In this document: in pieces, positions 1 through 7,738 of the stretch
How the letters are laid out: the number at the start of each line of letters is the position of its first letter
Position numbering within the stretch: position 1 is the first letter of the stretch
From: Gammaproteobacteria bacterium
GTDB lineage: Bacteria > Pseudomonadota > Gammaproteobacteria > Chromatiales > Chromatiaceae
DNA: 60,910 bases
NCBI GenBank assembly: GCA_030065815.1
Contig: JASJCU010000010.1
Coordinates: forward strand, 1 to 60,910
Reading direction: 5' to 3'
Notes under the pieces: generated by a model
The model's database searches: none
What the model was told of the DNA's origin: nothing
Seen by the model: only the letters and a program-made list of their open reading frames with translations
Program-made: the position numbers and the translations under genes

Positions 1-143
1 CGCTCACCGACCGTCACGGGTTCGGATTTCGGCTTGGTCGCGATCAGCCCGGCGGCGGCGACGCCGGCCGTGGCGAGGATCAGCAGCGGCAGCCACCAGC
101 GGCGGGCGCGCGGCGGCGTTTTCGTGTCTGGTGTGGGTTGCAT
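1..143 (-). CDS. RND efflux periplasmic adaptor (membrane fusion protein), N-terminus only
   Basis: Only the first 47 codons are visible; the rest lies off the left edge. The start is an ATG read leftwards from 143. The product opens with a short polar tail, a basic RARR patch, one hydrophobic anchor (about residues 18-33) and then TKPKSEPV. That layout is typical of HlyD/AcrA-type adaptors of RND pumps, which link an inner-membrane pump to a TolC channel. It is on the same strand as lpxD, 42 bp downstream of its stop codon, but shared transcription is not shown. The family call rests on the N-terminal pattern alone; another single-pass anchored periplasmic protein is possible. Confidence 0.55.
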   Translation of the reverse strand, partial: MQPTPDTKTPPRARRWWLPLLILATAGVAAAGLIATKPKSEPVTVGE

Positions 144-185
144 CTGGTCAGTTGGGCTGCGAACGGCGCGAAAAGTTGCGCATTC

Positions 186-1244
186 TCATCGATCCGCCAG
201 CCGTGCCTCCAGCGCGGCCAGGCGTTCGCTCAGCTCCTGCAGTGCGCTGTGCTGCGCGCGCAGACGCTGTCGCATGTCGGGGAGCCTGCCGATCAGCGCC
301 TGTTCGCGCACCGTGCGCATGATCTCCCTGGCCGGCGTTCCGAGCAGCTTTGCGCCATCGGCGACGTCGTCGAACACGCCGCTCTGGCCGCCGATCTGTA
401 CGCCGTCACCGACCTCTACATGATCGGACACGCCGCCCTGGCCGCCGATCACGACGCCGTCGCCGAGCCGGCTGCTGCCGGCGATGCCGACCTGCGCGGT
501 CAGCAGCACATGGCGACCGATGCGGTTGTTGTGGGCGATGTGCACGAGGTTGTCGAGCTTGCTGCCGGCGCCGACGCGCGTTTCGCCGAGGGTCGCGCGA
601 TCGATGCAGCTGTTGGCTCCGATCTCGACGTCGTCACCGAGCACGACGACACCGATCTGCGGGATCTTGTGATGACGATCACCGGTCCACTGGTAGCCGT
701 AGCCGTCGGCACCGAGCACGACGCCGGCATGCAGGATGCAGCGCGCGCCGATCCGCGTGCCGTGCATCAGCGCGGCGTTCGGCCCGATGTCGCAATCCTC
801 GCCAATCTCGACACCGCCACCGACGTAGCAACCGGCACGTAGGCAGGTTCCGGAGCCGATCACGGCGCCGCCATCGACGACCGCGTGCGGACCGACGGCT
901 ACGCCATTACCGAGCCGCGCGCCATCGGCGATCACCGCTGTCGGGTGGACGCCGATCATCGAGCGGTCGGGCTGGAACAGCTCGAGCGCGCGGATGAATG
1001 CCGCCTTCGGCTGCGCGGCACGCAGCAGGCTGCGTCCGGCGCAGTCCGGGAAATCGTCGGCGACGATCACCGCGCCGGCTTGACTGGCGAGAACACCATC
1101 GAGCATCGAGGCGGTCGCCGCGTAGGCGAGCTGATCCGGTCCGGCCGCGTCGAGCGTCGCGATGCCGTCGATGCGGCGGCGCCCGGGTCCGTCCAGCGTC
1201 GCATCGATCGCATGCGCCACGTCTTCGAGTGTCCGTTGGTTCAT
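186..1244 (-). CDS. lpxD: UDP-3-O-(3-hydroxyacyl)glucosamine N-acyltransferase LpxD
   Basis: LpxD transfers a 3-hydroxyacyl chain from acyl-ACP to the 2-amino group of UDP-3-O-acyl-glucosamine, the third step of lipid A synthesis, in the cytoplasm. The 352-residue product has the N-terminal uridine-binding domain (to about residue 95), then a left-handed beta-helix of hexapeptide repeats. GADGYGY and KIPQIG match the family, and HIAHN carries the expected catalytic histidine. The C-terminal tail is helical. I chose the ATG at 1244 because GAGGTGGAG lies just before it and the uridine-binding domain starts there; a 20-residue longer reading is possible. The usual partners fabZ, lpxA and bamA are absent here, so this may be a second copy. 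Confidence 0.9.
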   Translation of the reverse strand: MNQRTLEDVAHAIDATLDGPGRRRIDGIATLDAAGPDQLAYAATASMLDGVLASQAGAVIVADDFPDCAGRSLLRAAQPKAAFIRALELFQPDRSMIGVHPTAVIADGARLGNGVAVGPHAVVDGGAVIGSGTCLRAGCYVGGGVEIGEDCDIGPNAALMHGTRIGARCILHAGVVLGADGYGYQWTGDRHHKIPQIGVVVLGDDVEIGANSCIDRATLGETRVGAGSKLDNLVHIAHNNRIGRHVLLTAQVGIAGSSRLGDGVVIGGQGGVSDHVEVGDGVQIGGQSGVFDDVADGAKLLGTPAREIMRTVREQALIGRLPDMRQRLRAQHSALQELSERLAALEARLADR

Positions 1245-1293
1245 CGTCTCCACCTCGCCGCACTCCCGGGTCCGCTCACCGTAGGCGCGTTGC

Positions 1294-2433
1294 CTAGAAA
1301 TCATGCTCGCGATCGATCATACGCCATGCGACCGCGGCACCGGCGATCGCGACGCCGGCCGCGATCGCGAAGGTCAGCTGCGCGCCCAGACCATCCCAGG
1401 CATAGCCGGCGGCGAGGCTTCCGACAGCGCCGCCGGCGCCGAAACTGACGCTGCTGTACAGCGCCTGGCCGCGGCCCTGGTGGCGACCGCGGAAGTAGTG
1501 ATGCACGAGGTGGATGCTGGCGGCGTGAAAGGTCCCGAACGTCGCGGCGTGCAGCAGCTGGGCGACGGCGAGCAAGGTCAGCGAGTCGACGAACCAGCCG
1601 ATCAGCAGCCAGCGCAGCGCCGCCAGCGCGAGGCTCGCGACCAGGACCATGCGCGCACCGAAGCGATCCAACAGCCGGTGCATGACGACGAACAGCGCCA
1701 CCTCGGCGATGACGCCGAGCGCCCAGAACTGTCCGATTAGGGTCTCGCTGTAGCCGTGATCGGTCATGTAGATCGAGTAGAACGCGTAGTACGGCCCGTG
1801 ACTCGCCTGCATCAGGAACACCGCTACGAAGAAGCCGATGATCGCCGGCCGACGCAGGATCTGGAGAAAGTGCTGTTGTTCCTGTGGATGCGGCTCCGGG
1901 TCCGGATCGCGCACCAGCATCGAACTCAGCCAGATCGCGACGAAAATCGTCAGCACGGCCGGCAGCACGACCTCGGGGCCATGGCGCTCGATCAGCGCGC
2001 CGAGCACGATCACCGTGACGATGAAGCCGATCGAGCCCCACATGCGGATCCGTGCATAGCGCGCGACGCGCGCCTTGAGATAAGTGAACGTGATGGCCTC
2101 GAACTGCGGCAGCGACGCGTTCCAGAAGAAGCTGTACAGCGTCATGACCAGCGCCGTCGCCCAGAAGCCGTGCGCCCAGTACATTGCCGAAAACGTCAGT
2201 ACCGAGATCAACGACGCCGCGCGCACGATGCGCATGCGGTGACCGAGGTGGTCGCCGAGCCAGCCCCAGACGTTCGGCGCAACGACCTTGGTCGCCATCA
2301 GGATCGCCATCAGTTCACCGATCGCGACCGCGTCGAAACCGCGCTCCCGCAGCAGTAGGCCCCAGTACGGCACCAGGGCACCGAGCAGCGCGAAATAGAA
2401 AAAATAGAAGCCGGACAGTCGCCAGTACGGCAT
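1294..2433 (-). CDS. MFS transporter, HcaT-like family
   Basis: A 379-residue inner-membrane carrier with about twelve hydrophobic segments. It starts with a short YWRLSGFYFFYF segment typical of the 3-phenylpropionate permease (HcaT) type of the major facilitator superfamily, with the loop 2-3 signature in the form GDHLGHR near residue 60. Substrate cannot be read from sequence; family members include aromatic acid permeases, but most are uncharacterised. Gene order (aroC, this gene, lpxD, all minus, gaps of 72 and 49 bp) allows co-transcription but suggests no shared pathway. Confidence 0.8.
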   Translation of the reverse strand: MPYWRLSGFYFFYFALLGALVPYWGLLLRERGFDAVAIGELMAILMATKVVAPNVWGWLGDHLGHRMRIVRAASLISVLTFSAMYWAHGFWATALVMTLYSFFWNASLPQFEAITFTYLKARVARYARIRMWGSIGFIVTVIVLGALIERHGPEVVLPAVLTIFVAIWLSSMLVRDPDPEPHPQEQQHFLQILRRPAIIGFFVAVFLMQASHGPYYAFYSIYMTDHGYSETLIGQFWALGVIAEVALFVVMHRLLDRFGARMVLVASLALAALRWLLIGWFVDSLTLLAVAQLLHAATFGTFHAASIHLVHHYFRGRHQGRGQALYSSVSFGAGGAVGSLAAGYAWDGLGAQLTFAIAAGVAIAGAAVAWRMIDREHDF

Positions 2434-2505
2434 GACCGCGTCAGACCCGCGCCGACCGGGACACCGCCGCCGGGCTGCTATCGGAGCAATCCGCTGCGCG
2501 ACGCG

Positions 2506-3609
2506 TCACCGATCCGGCGCGGCCGGGATCACCGGTGTCTCGGTAGCCACGTCGGCGTTCTGCCCGCGCTGGCGCAGCGCATGATCGAGCAGCACGATCG
2601 CCAGCATCGCCTCGGCGATCGGCACCGCGCGGATCCCGACACAGGGGTCGTGTCGCCCCTTGGTGATGACGTCGGTCGCGTTGCCGTCGACATCGACCGT
2701 GTGTCCACCGAGCCGGATGCTCGACGTCGGCTTGAACGCGACCCGTGCGACGATGTCCTGGCCGCTGGAAATGCCGCCGAGGACGCCACCGGCGTTGTTC
2801 GACAGAAACCCCTGCGGCGTCATCTCGTCGCGGTGCTCGGTGCCTTTCTGTGCAACGCTGGCGAAACCGGCGCCGATCTCGACGCCCTTGGCGGCGTTGA
2901 TGCCCATCAGCGCATGCGCGACGTCGGCATCCAGCCGATCGAACACCGGCTCGCCCCACCCCGGCGGGGCGCCGCTGGCCACGACCGTCACCTCGGCACC
3001 GACCGAGTCGCCGGATTTGCGCAGCGCATCCATGTAGTCCTCGAGTTCGCCGACCTGCTGCGCAACGGGCCAGAAGAACGGATTGTCCTCGACCGGCGTC
3101 CAGTCGAAGGCATTGGGCCGGATCGGACCCAGCGCCGACAGGTAGCCGCGGACCACGACCCCGAAGCGCTCGCGCAGGTACTTCTTCGCGACCGCGCCGG
3201 CCGCAACCCGCATCGCCGTCTCACGCGCCGACGAGCGCCCGCCGCCGCGATAGTCACGGATGCCGTACTTCTGCCGGTAGGTGTAATCGGCGTGGCCGGG
3301 GCGGAACTTCTGCGCGATGTCGCCGTAGTCCTTGGAACGCTGGTCCTGGTTGTGGATCAACAGCCCGATCGGCGTGCCGGTGGTCTTGCCCTCGAACACG
3401 CCGGACAGGATCTGCACCTGGTCGGGCTCGCGACGCTGCGTCGTGTGCCGCGTCTTGCCCGGGCGGCGTCGCTCGAGGTCGGGCTGGATGTCGGCCTCGC
3501 TGAGCGCCATGCCGGGTGGACAGCCGTCGATGATGCAGCCGATCGCGACGCCGTGGCTCTCGCCGAACGACGTCACCGTGAACAGTTTTCCGATAGTATT
3601 GCCAGACAT
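2506..3609 (-). CDS. aroC: Chorismate synthase
   Basis: Converts 5-enolpyruvylshikimate 3-phosphate to chorismate, the last shared step to aromatic amino acids, folate and quinones; it needs reduced FMN. At 367 residues it has the usual length. The signatures are present: GESHG at residues 16-20, ERRRPG at 46-51, RPGHADYTY at 103-111 and [11 protein letters not shown] at 121-131. H19 and H106 occupy the positions of the two conserved active-site histidines. It starts 35 bp from the divergent methyltransferase gene, so its promoter probably overlaps that gene's beginning. No oddities. Confidence 0.97.
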   Translation of the reverse strand: MSGNTIGKLFTVTSFGESHGVAIGCIIDGCPPGMALSEADIQPDLERRRPGKTRHTTQRREPDQVQILSGVFEGKTTGTPIGLLIHNQDQRSKDYGDIAQKFRPGHADYTYRQKYGIRDYRGGGRSSARETAMRVAAGAVAKKYLRERFGVVVRGYLSALGPIRPNAFDWTPVEDNPFFWPVAQQVGELEDYMDALRKSGDSVGAEVTVVASGAPPGWGEPVFDRLDADVAHALMGINAAKGVEIGAGFASVAQKGTEHRDEMTPQGFLSNNAGGVLGGISSGQDIVARVAFKPTSSIRLGGHTVDVDGNATDVITKGRHDPCVGIRAVPIAEAMLAIVLLDHALRQRGQNADVATETPVIPAAPDR

Positions 3610-3644
3610 TCGCTACGGTTCTTCAGCTGGGACCCTCAGGCCGC

Positions 3645-4352
3645 ATGACCGAAGGTGCGCAGAACAGGTTGGGATTCTCCGCCATCGGTGGCCGAAAAGC
3701 CAAGGCGGAGAAGATCGCCGGTATTCTAGCCGCTGCCGGTTGCCCGCTGGAATCCGCGCACGACGTCCTCGACCTCGGCTGCGGCAGCGGCGAGATCGCC
3801 GCCCACCTGGCCGGCCTGGCGCGCGTCACGTGCAGCGACGCGGTCGACCAGCGCGTGCTGGGCCGCGACCTGCCGTTCGTCGCGATCGGGCGCGATCTGC
3901 CGTTCGCCGACGCCGCGTTCGACGTCGTCGTCTCCAACCACGTCGTCGAGCACGTCGGCGACGCCACCGCACACCTCGACGAGATCCGGCGCATCCTGCG
4001 CCCCGCCGGCGTCTGCTACCTGGCGACGCCGAACCGCTGGTGGCCGTGGGAGTTCCACACCCGCATCCCGCTGCTGCACTACCTGCCACGCCACCTGTTC
4101 GACCGCATCGGCGCGGCGATCGGCAGACTCCACGAGCCGCTGCAGCTGTTGTCACTGCGCCAGCTGCGCCGCATCGCGGCGCCACGGTTCTCGATCGAGA
4201 CCTGGCACCCAAGGGTGGCCGCCGAGCCGCGGCGCTTCGCGCTCGACGTCGCACCCGGCACCGCACGGTTGCTCGAGCTGCTGCCGGGCTGGCTGTTCGA
4301 CGCCAGCGCCGCCCTGCAGCCGACGCTGATCGTGCTGCTGCGACCGCGATGA
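3645..4352 (+). CDS. Class I SAM-dependent methyltransferase
   Basis: The 235-residue product has a Rossmann methyltransferase core: motif I VLDLGCGSGE at residues 41-50, the post-motif segment NHVVEHVGD at about 99-106 and the RILRPAG strand typical of Methyltransf_11. The substrate is unknown. The position at the edge of the polysaccharide region and the overlap with the next gene (ATGA, its stop inside the glycosyltransferase start) suggest it modifies a sugar or a polyprenyl-linked glycan. That role is inference; it could equally act on a small molecule. Confidence 0.8.
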   Translation: MTEGAQNRLGFSAIGGRKAKAEKIAGILAAAGCPLESAHDVLDLGCGSGEIAAHLAGLARVTCSDAVDQRVLGRDLPFVAIGRDLPFADAAFDVVVSNHVVEHVGDATAHLDEIRRILRPAGVCYLATPNRWWPWEFHTRIPLLHYLPRHLFDRIGAAIGRLHEPLQLLSLRQLRRIAAPRFSIETWHPRVAAEPRRFALDVAPGTARLLELLPGWLFDASAALQPTLIVLLRPR

Positions 4353-5560
4353 GCGAGCCGTCGGGCAAGCCGCGCCTGCTCGTCCTGACGACCACGTTCC
4401 CGCGCTGGCCCGACGACCACGAACCGCCGTTCGTGTTCGAGCTCGCGCGGCGTCTGACCGATGCATTCGACATCACGGTGCTGGCACCGCATGCGCCGGG
4501 CGCCGCGCCACACGAGGAGATGGCAGGACTGGACGTACACCGCTTCCGCTATGCACCGGATCGGTTGGAACGCCTCGCCTACGACGGCGGCATCCCGAGC
4601 GCGCTCAGACGCCGGCCGTGGCTGGCCCTGCTCGTGCCGACGTTCGTTCTCGCCCAGCTGTTGGCGGCACTGCGCCTGGTCCGCGCGCAACCGGTCGCGC
4701 TGATCCACGCGCACTGGCTGCTGCCCGCCGGACTGGTCGGCGCCGTGCTCAAGGAACTGCTCCCCGGAAAGCGGCGCCTGCTCGTGACATCGCACGGTGC
4801 CGACCTGAACATCGGCGGCTCGGGCATTGCGCGCTGGCTCAAGCGCCTCGCCGTCGAGTCCGCGGACTCTCTCACGGTGGTCAGCCGGGCACTGCACAAG
4901 CGTGCGTCGCCGCTGCTCGCGGATCACACAACCGTAGAAATCGCACCGATGGGGGTCGACCTGCAGTCGACGTTCACACCGGGCGGCGAGCGACCGCAGG
5001 ATCCGGTCGTGATCTTCGTCGGCCGTCTGGTCGAGAAGAAAGGCGCAAGGGACCTGATCACCGCGATGCCGGCGGTGCTGCGGCGGTTTCCGGCCGCCCG
5101 ACTGCTGGTTGTCGGTCACGGGCCGCTCGAAGATGCCTTGCGCTCACAGGCCGCTGCGCTCGACATCGCCGACGCGGTGGATTTCGCCGGCCACAAGGCC
5201 AACCACGAGTTGCCGGACATCCTGCGCCACGCAACGCTGGCCGCGCTGCCGTTCTGCACGGCCGCCGACGGCGACGTCGAGGGGCTCGGTCTGACCGCGG
5301 TCGAGGCCTTGGGATGCGGTCTGCCGGTGATCGTCGGCGATGTCCCGGCCGTGCACGATGTCGTGCGCCATGGCGAGACCGGATGGATCGTGCCGCCGCG
5401 GCAACCGGACGCCCTGGCCGACGCGATACTGCATCTGCTGGAGAATCCCGACGTCGCCGAAACCCTGGCACGCAAAGGTCGTGCGCACAGCCTGCAGACC
5501 TTCGACTGGGAGCCGGTGAGCGCGGGCTACCGGACACGGCTGCAGCGGCTGCTCAATTGA
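4349..5560 (+). CDS. GT4-family glycosyltransferase
   Basis: A 403-residue GT-B glycosyltransferase. The N-terminal half opens with TTTFPRWPDD, the donor half has FVGRLVEKKG and the retaining-GT4 EX7E motif as EGLGLTAVE, followed by the usual ALGCGLPVI. I start at the ATG that overlaps the methyltransferase stop (4 bp), which fits the family's N-terminus; a longer reading upstream only shadows aroC and the methyltransferase. It probably adds one sugar to a lipid-linked glycan at the cytoplasmic face. Its last 8 bp overlap tail-to-tail with the next, reverse, gene. Confidence 0.88.
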   Translation: MSEPSGKPRLLVLTTTFPRWPDDHEPPFVFELARRLTDAFDITVLAPHAPGAAPHEEMAGLDVHRFRYAPDRLERLAYDGGIPSALRRRPWLALLVPTFVLAQLLAALRLVRAQPVALIHAHWLLPAGLVGAVLKELLPGKRRLLVTSHGADLNIGGSGIARWLKRLAVESADSLTVVSRALHKRASPLLADHTTVEIAPMGVDLQSTFTPGGERPQDPVVIFVGRLVEKKGARDLITAMPAVLRRFPAARLLVVGHGPLEDALRSQAAALDIADAVDFAGHKANHELPDILRHATLAALPFCTAADGDVEGLGLTAVEALGCGLPVIVGDVPAVHDVVRHGETGWIVPPRQPDALADAILHLLENPDVAETLARKGRAHSLQTFDWEPVSAGYRTRLQRLLN

Positions 5561-6563
5561 AGCCGCCGTCGAGGACTTCTTCGAACAGCCGGCGGTATTC
5601 TCCGACCATACGGTCGCGCGTGAACAGCCGTTCGACGCGTTGCCGGTTGTAGCCGCCCATGTCGCGACACAGCGCCGCGTCGTCGGCGAGGCGCCGCAAT
5701 GCCGCCGCGTAGCCGGCAACGTCGTCGACCGCGCACAGCAGGCCACCGCGATCCTGCGTCACCAGCTCCGGAAGTGCGCTCTGCGCGCAGGCGACGACCG
5801 GCAGGCCACAGGCCATGGCCTCGGCCACGCACAGGCCGAATCCCTCACGTACCGACGGCATGAACAGCGCGTCCATCGATTGATAGACGGCCGGCATCTC
5901 GGCATGCGGCACACTCCCCAGCGCGTGCAGCCGCGCGCCACCGGTCGCCGGCCGCCACCCGGCTTGCGCAGCGCCGGACAGGCCGGACGTGTAGTGGATC
6001 TCGAAACCCGTACCGAGGTGCTCGGCGAGCGCCGGCAGGAGGTGCGCGCGCTTGCGTCGATTCAGGTTACCGCAGAACAGCACGCGAAACGGCCGCGCGC
6101 CGCGGGCCTGCCCGGCCGGCACGAACCGCTGATGATCGACGCCGTTGTAGATCAGCCGCAGGTGCGGCGTGACGCCGAGGTCGCGGGTTGCGATCTCGCC
6201 GATAAAACGACTGATCGCGACGACGACGGTCGCCACGCGCAACGTCGCGCGATGGAACCAACGCAGGTCACTGCGGTAATGCACGTATTGCAGGCGGCTG
6301 CTGAACGGGCGCATGGCCTGATCGGACGTGTAGTTGTGCAGGGTCACGACCAGCGGCACGCCTCGCCGATGGAACCACCAGCCGTAGTCGGCGCTCGCGT
6401 GGACCAGGTCGGCGTCGCGAGCTGAGAACGCCGGCAAAGCCGCGGGCAACAGCGTCCACCATGGCGAATAGGTGCGCATCACGTAGCCGTCGATCCCCTG
6501 CATCAGCGAACGGTGCAGGACTTCGACACCGCTGCCGCGTGGCACCGGGCTCAGGATCTTCAT
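5553..6563 (-). CDS. GT4-family glycosyltransferase
   Basis: The 336-residue product is a GT-B enzyme: GSGVEVLHRSL at the N-terminus, LIYNGVD in the linker, LFCGNLNRRKR at the start of the donor domain and the EX7E motif in REGFGLCVAEAMACGLPVV. It is the last gene of the reverse polysaccharide block. The ATG at 6563 overlaps the stop of the preceding gene by 4 bp, indicating translational coupling. It is short for GT4 but both half domains are present. Donor and acceptor cannot be inferred. Confidence 0.88.
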   Translation of the reverse strand: MKILSPVPRGSGVEVLHRSLMQGIDGYVMRTYSPWWTLLPAALPAFSARDADLVHASADYGWWFHRRGVPLVVTLHNYTSDQAMRPFSSRLQYVHYRSDLRWFHRATLRVATVVVAISRFIGEIATRDLGVTPHLRLIYNGVDHQRFVPAGQARGARPFRVLFCGNLNRRKRAHLLPALAEHLGTGFEIHYTSGLSGAAQAGWRPATGGARLHALGSVPHAEMPAVYQSMDALFMPSVREGFGLCVAEAMACGLPVVACAQSALPELVTQDRGGLLCAVDDVAGYAAALRRLADDAALCRDMGGYNRQRVERLFTRDRMVGEYRRLFEEVLDGGFN

Positions 6564-7738
6564 CGGTGATCCCCGACCAGGCGATCGAAATGTGCTGCCA
6601 GCCTGGCCGCCAGGGCACGGCGCTCGAATCGGCCTGCATAGGTCTGCGACACGCGCTGCGCGCGCGGCAACTCGCCGTTGCACCACTGTCGATGCAATCG
6701 CTCTATCGCATCGGCGATCGCGCCGGCATCGTCGGCCACGTGGACATGGGCCGCGGCGTGCTCGCGCACCAGGTCGAGATTGTCCCCGGGCGGAACGATG
6801 GCGAGGATCGGTCGGCCGCTGCGCAGGTAGTCATAGGTCTTGCCGGCGACCGCCTGGACCGCGGCCGGCGACGGTGCCTGGATCAGCACCAGCACATCAG
6901 CCGCGCACATCTGCGCGACGGCTGCGCGGTACGACACCTCGTCGATCAGGCGCACGACACCGTCGGCGACCGCGCCACGCAGCCGTGCGATGACCGCCGG
7001 CGGTTGACGCCCGACGATGTCGCAGCGCACGGCGCAGCCACGCGTCCTCACATCGCGCAACGCCGCAAGCAGATTTTCCGGCGCGCGCGCACCGATGCCG
7101 AAGCGGCCGGCATACAGCAGGCGCAGATCGCCCGCGGCGTCACTCGGCTCCTCCGGCTGCACGGCGAACGCGCGTTCGTCGTAGCCGTTCGGCAGCCACG
7201 CCATGCGGGACGCGAGGGCCGGATACGCTGCGCGGTAGGCAGACAGTGCCGACGGCGTATTGAGCAGCAACAGCTCGGTCCGCGCCAGCAGCCGACCCTC
7301 CAGGCGCGGGAACAGGTGGCGGTAGAGCAGACGCTTCAACCGGCTGCCCTCCTGGTACGGGTCCAGCGACCAGGCGTCACGGAAGTCGACGACCAGCGGG
7401 ATACCACGGCGGCGCGCGAACGCGGCGGCAGGCAGGGCCTGCGGGAACGGCGGACAACTGACGTACACGAGGTCGCAGACCGGATCATCGGTGCGTCGCA
7501 AGCGCCTCCGCAGCGCATGTGCCCAGCCGTACGGCGTGACCTCGTAAGGTCGTTGCCACGGGGTCGTGCTGGCGAGACGTTCGACGTCGTCGTCGCGCGG
7601 CTGCCCGCCGTCGAGTGCCAGCACCCGTGGCTGCCAGCCGAACGCCGGCAGATAGTGTACGAAGCTCGCCGAGCGCAGGCCTGCGCCGATACCGGGACCG
7701 GGCGGGAAATCATAGGCAACGAACAGCACACTACGCAT
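6560..7738 (-). CDS. GT4-like glycosyltransferase
   Basis: A 392-residue protein that begins with the glycan-binding loop DFPPGPGIGAGLR common in GT4 enzymes of exopolysaccharide loci, followed by VVDFRDAW and WLPNGYD. The C-terminal half has LLYAGRFG and KTYDYLRSGRPILAIVPP. The strict EX7E motif is not evident, as in several GT4 relatives. The start was set at the ATG at 7738, just inside the end of the heparinase-like gene (8 bp overlap). It probably builds the same glycan as its neighbours; its specificity is unknown. Confidence 0.82.
   Translation of the reverse strand: MRSVLFVAYDFPPGPGIGAGLRSASFVHYLPAFGWQPRVLALDGGQPRDDDVERLASTTPWQRPYEVTPYGWAHALRRRLRRTDDPVCDLVYVSCPPFPQALPAAAFARRRGIPLVVDFRDAWSLDPYQEGSRLKRLLYRHLFPRLEGRLLARTELLLLNTPSALSAYRAAYPALASRMAWLPNGYDERAFAVQPEEPSDAAGDLRLLYAGRFGIGARAPENLLAALRDVRTRGCAVRCDIVGRQPPAVIARLRGAVADGVVRLIDEVSYRAAVAQMCAADVLVLIQAPSPAAVQAVAGKTYDYLRSGRPILAIVPPGDNLDLVREHAAAHVHVADDAGAIADAIERLHRQWCNGELPRAQRVSQTYAGRFERRALAARLAAHFDRLVGDHR

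Noticed and set aside
4483-4500. Sigma-54-like TGGCAC with GG-N10-GC spacing inside the GT4 gene
   Set aside because: Internal to a coding sequence with a poor -12 element and no gene start downstream; noted as a measure of chance matches.
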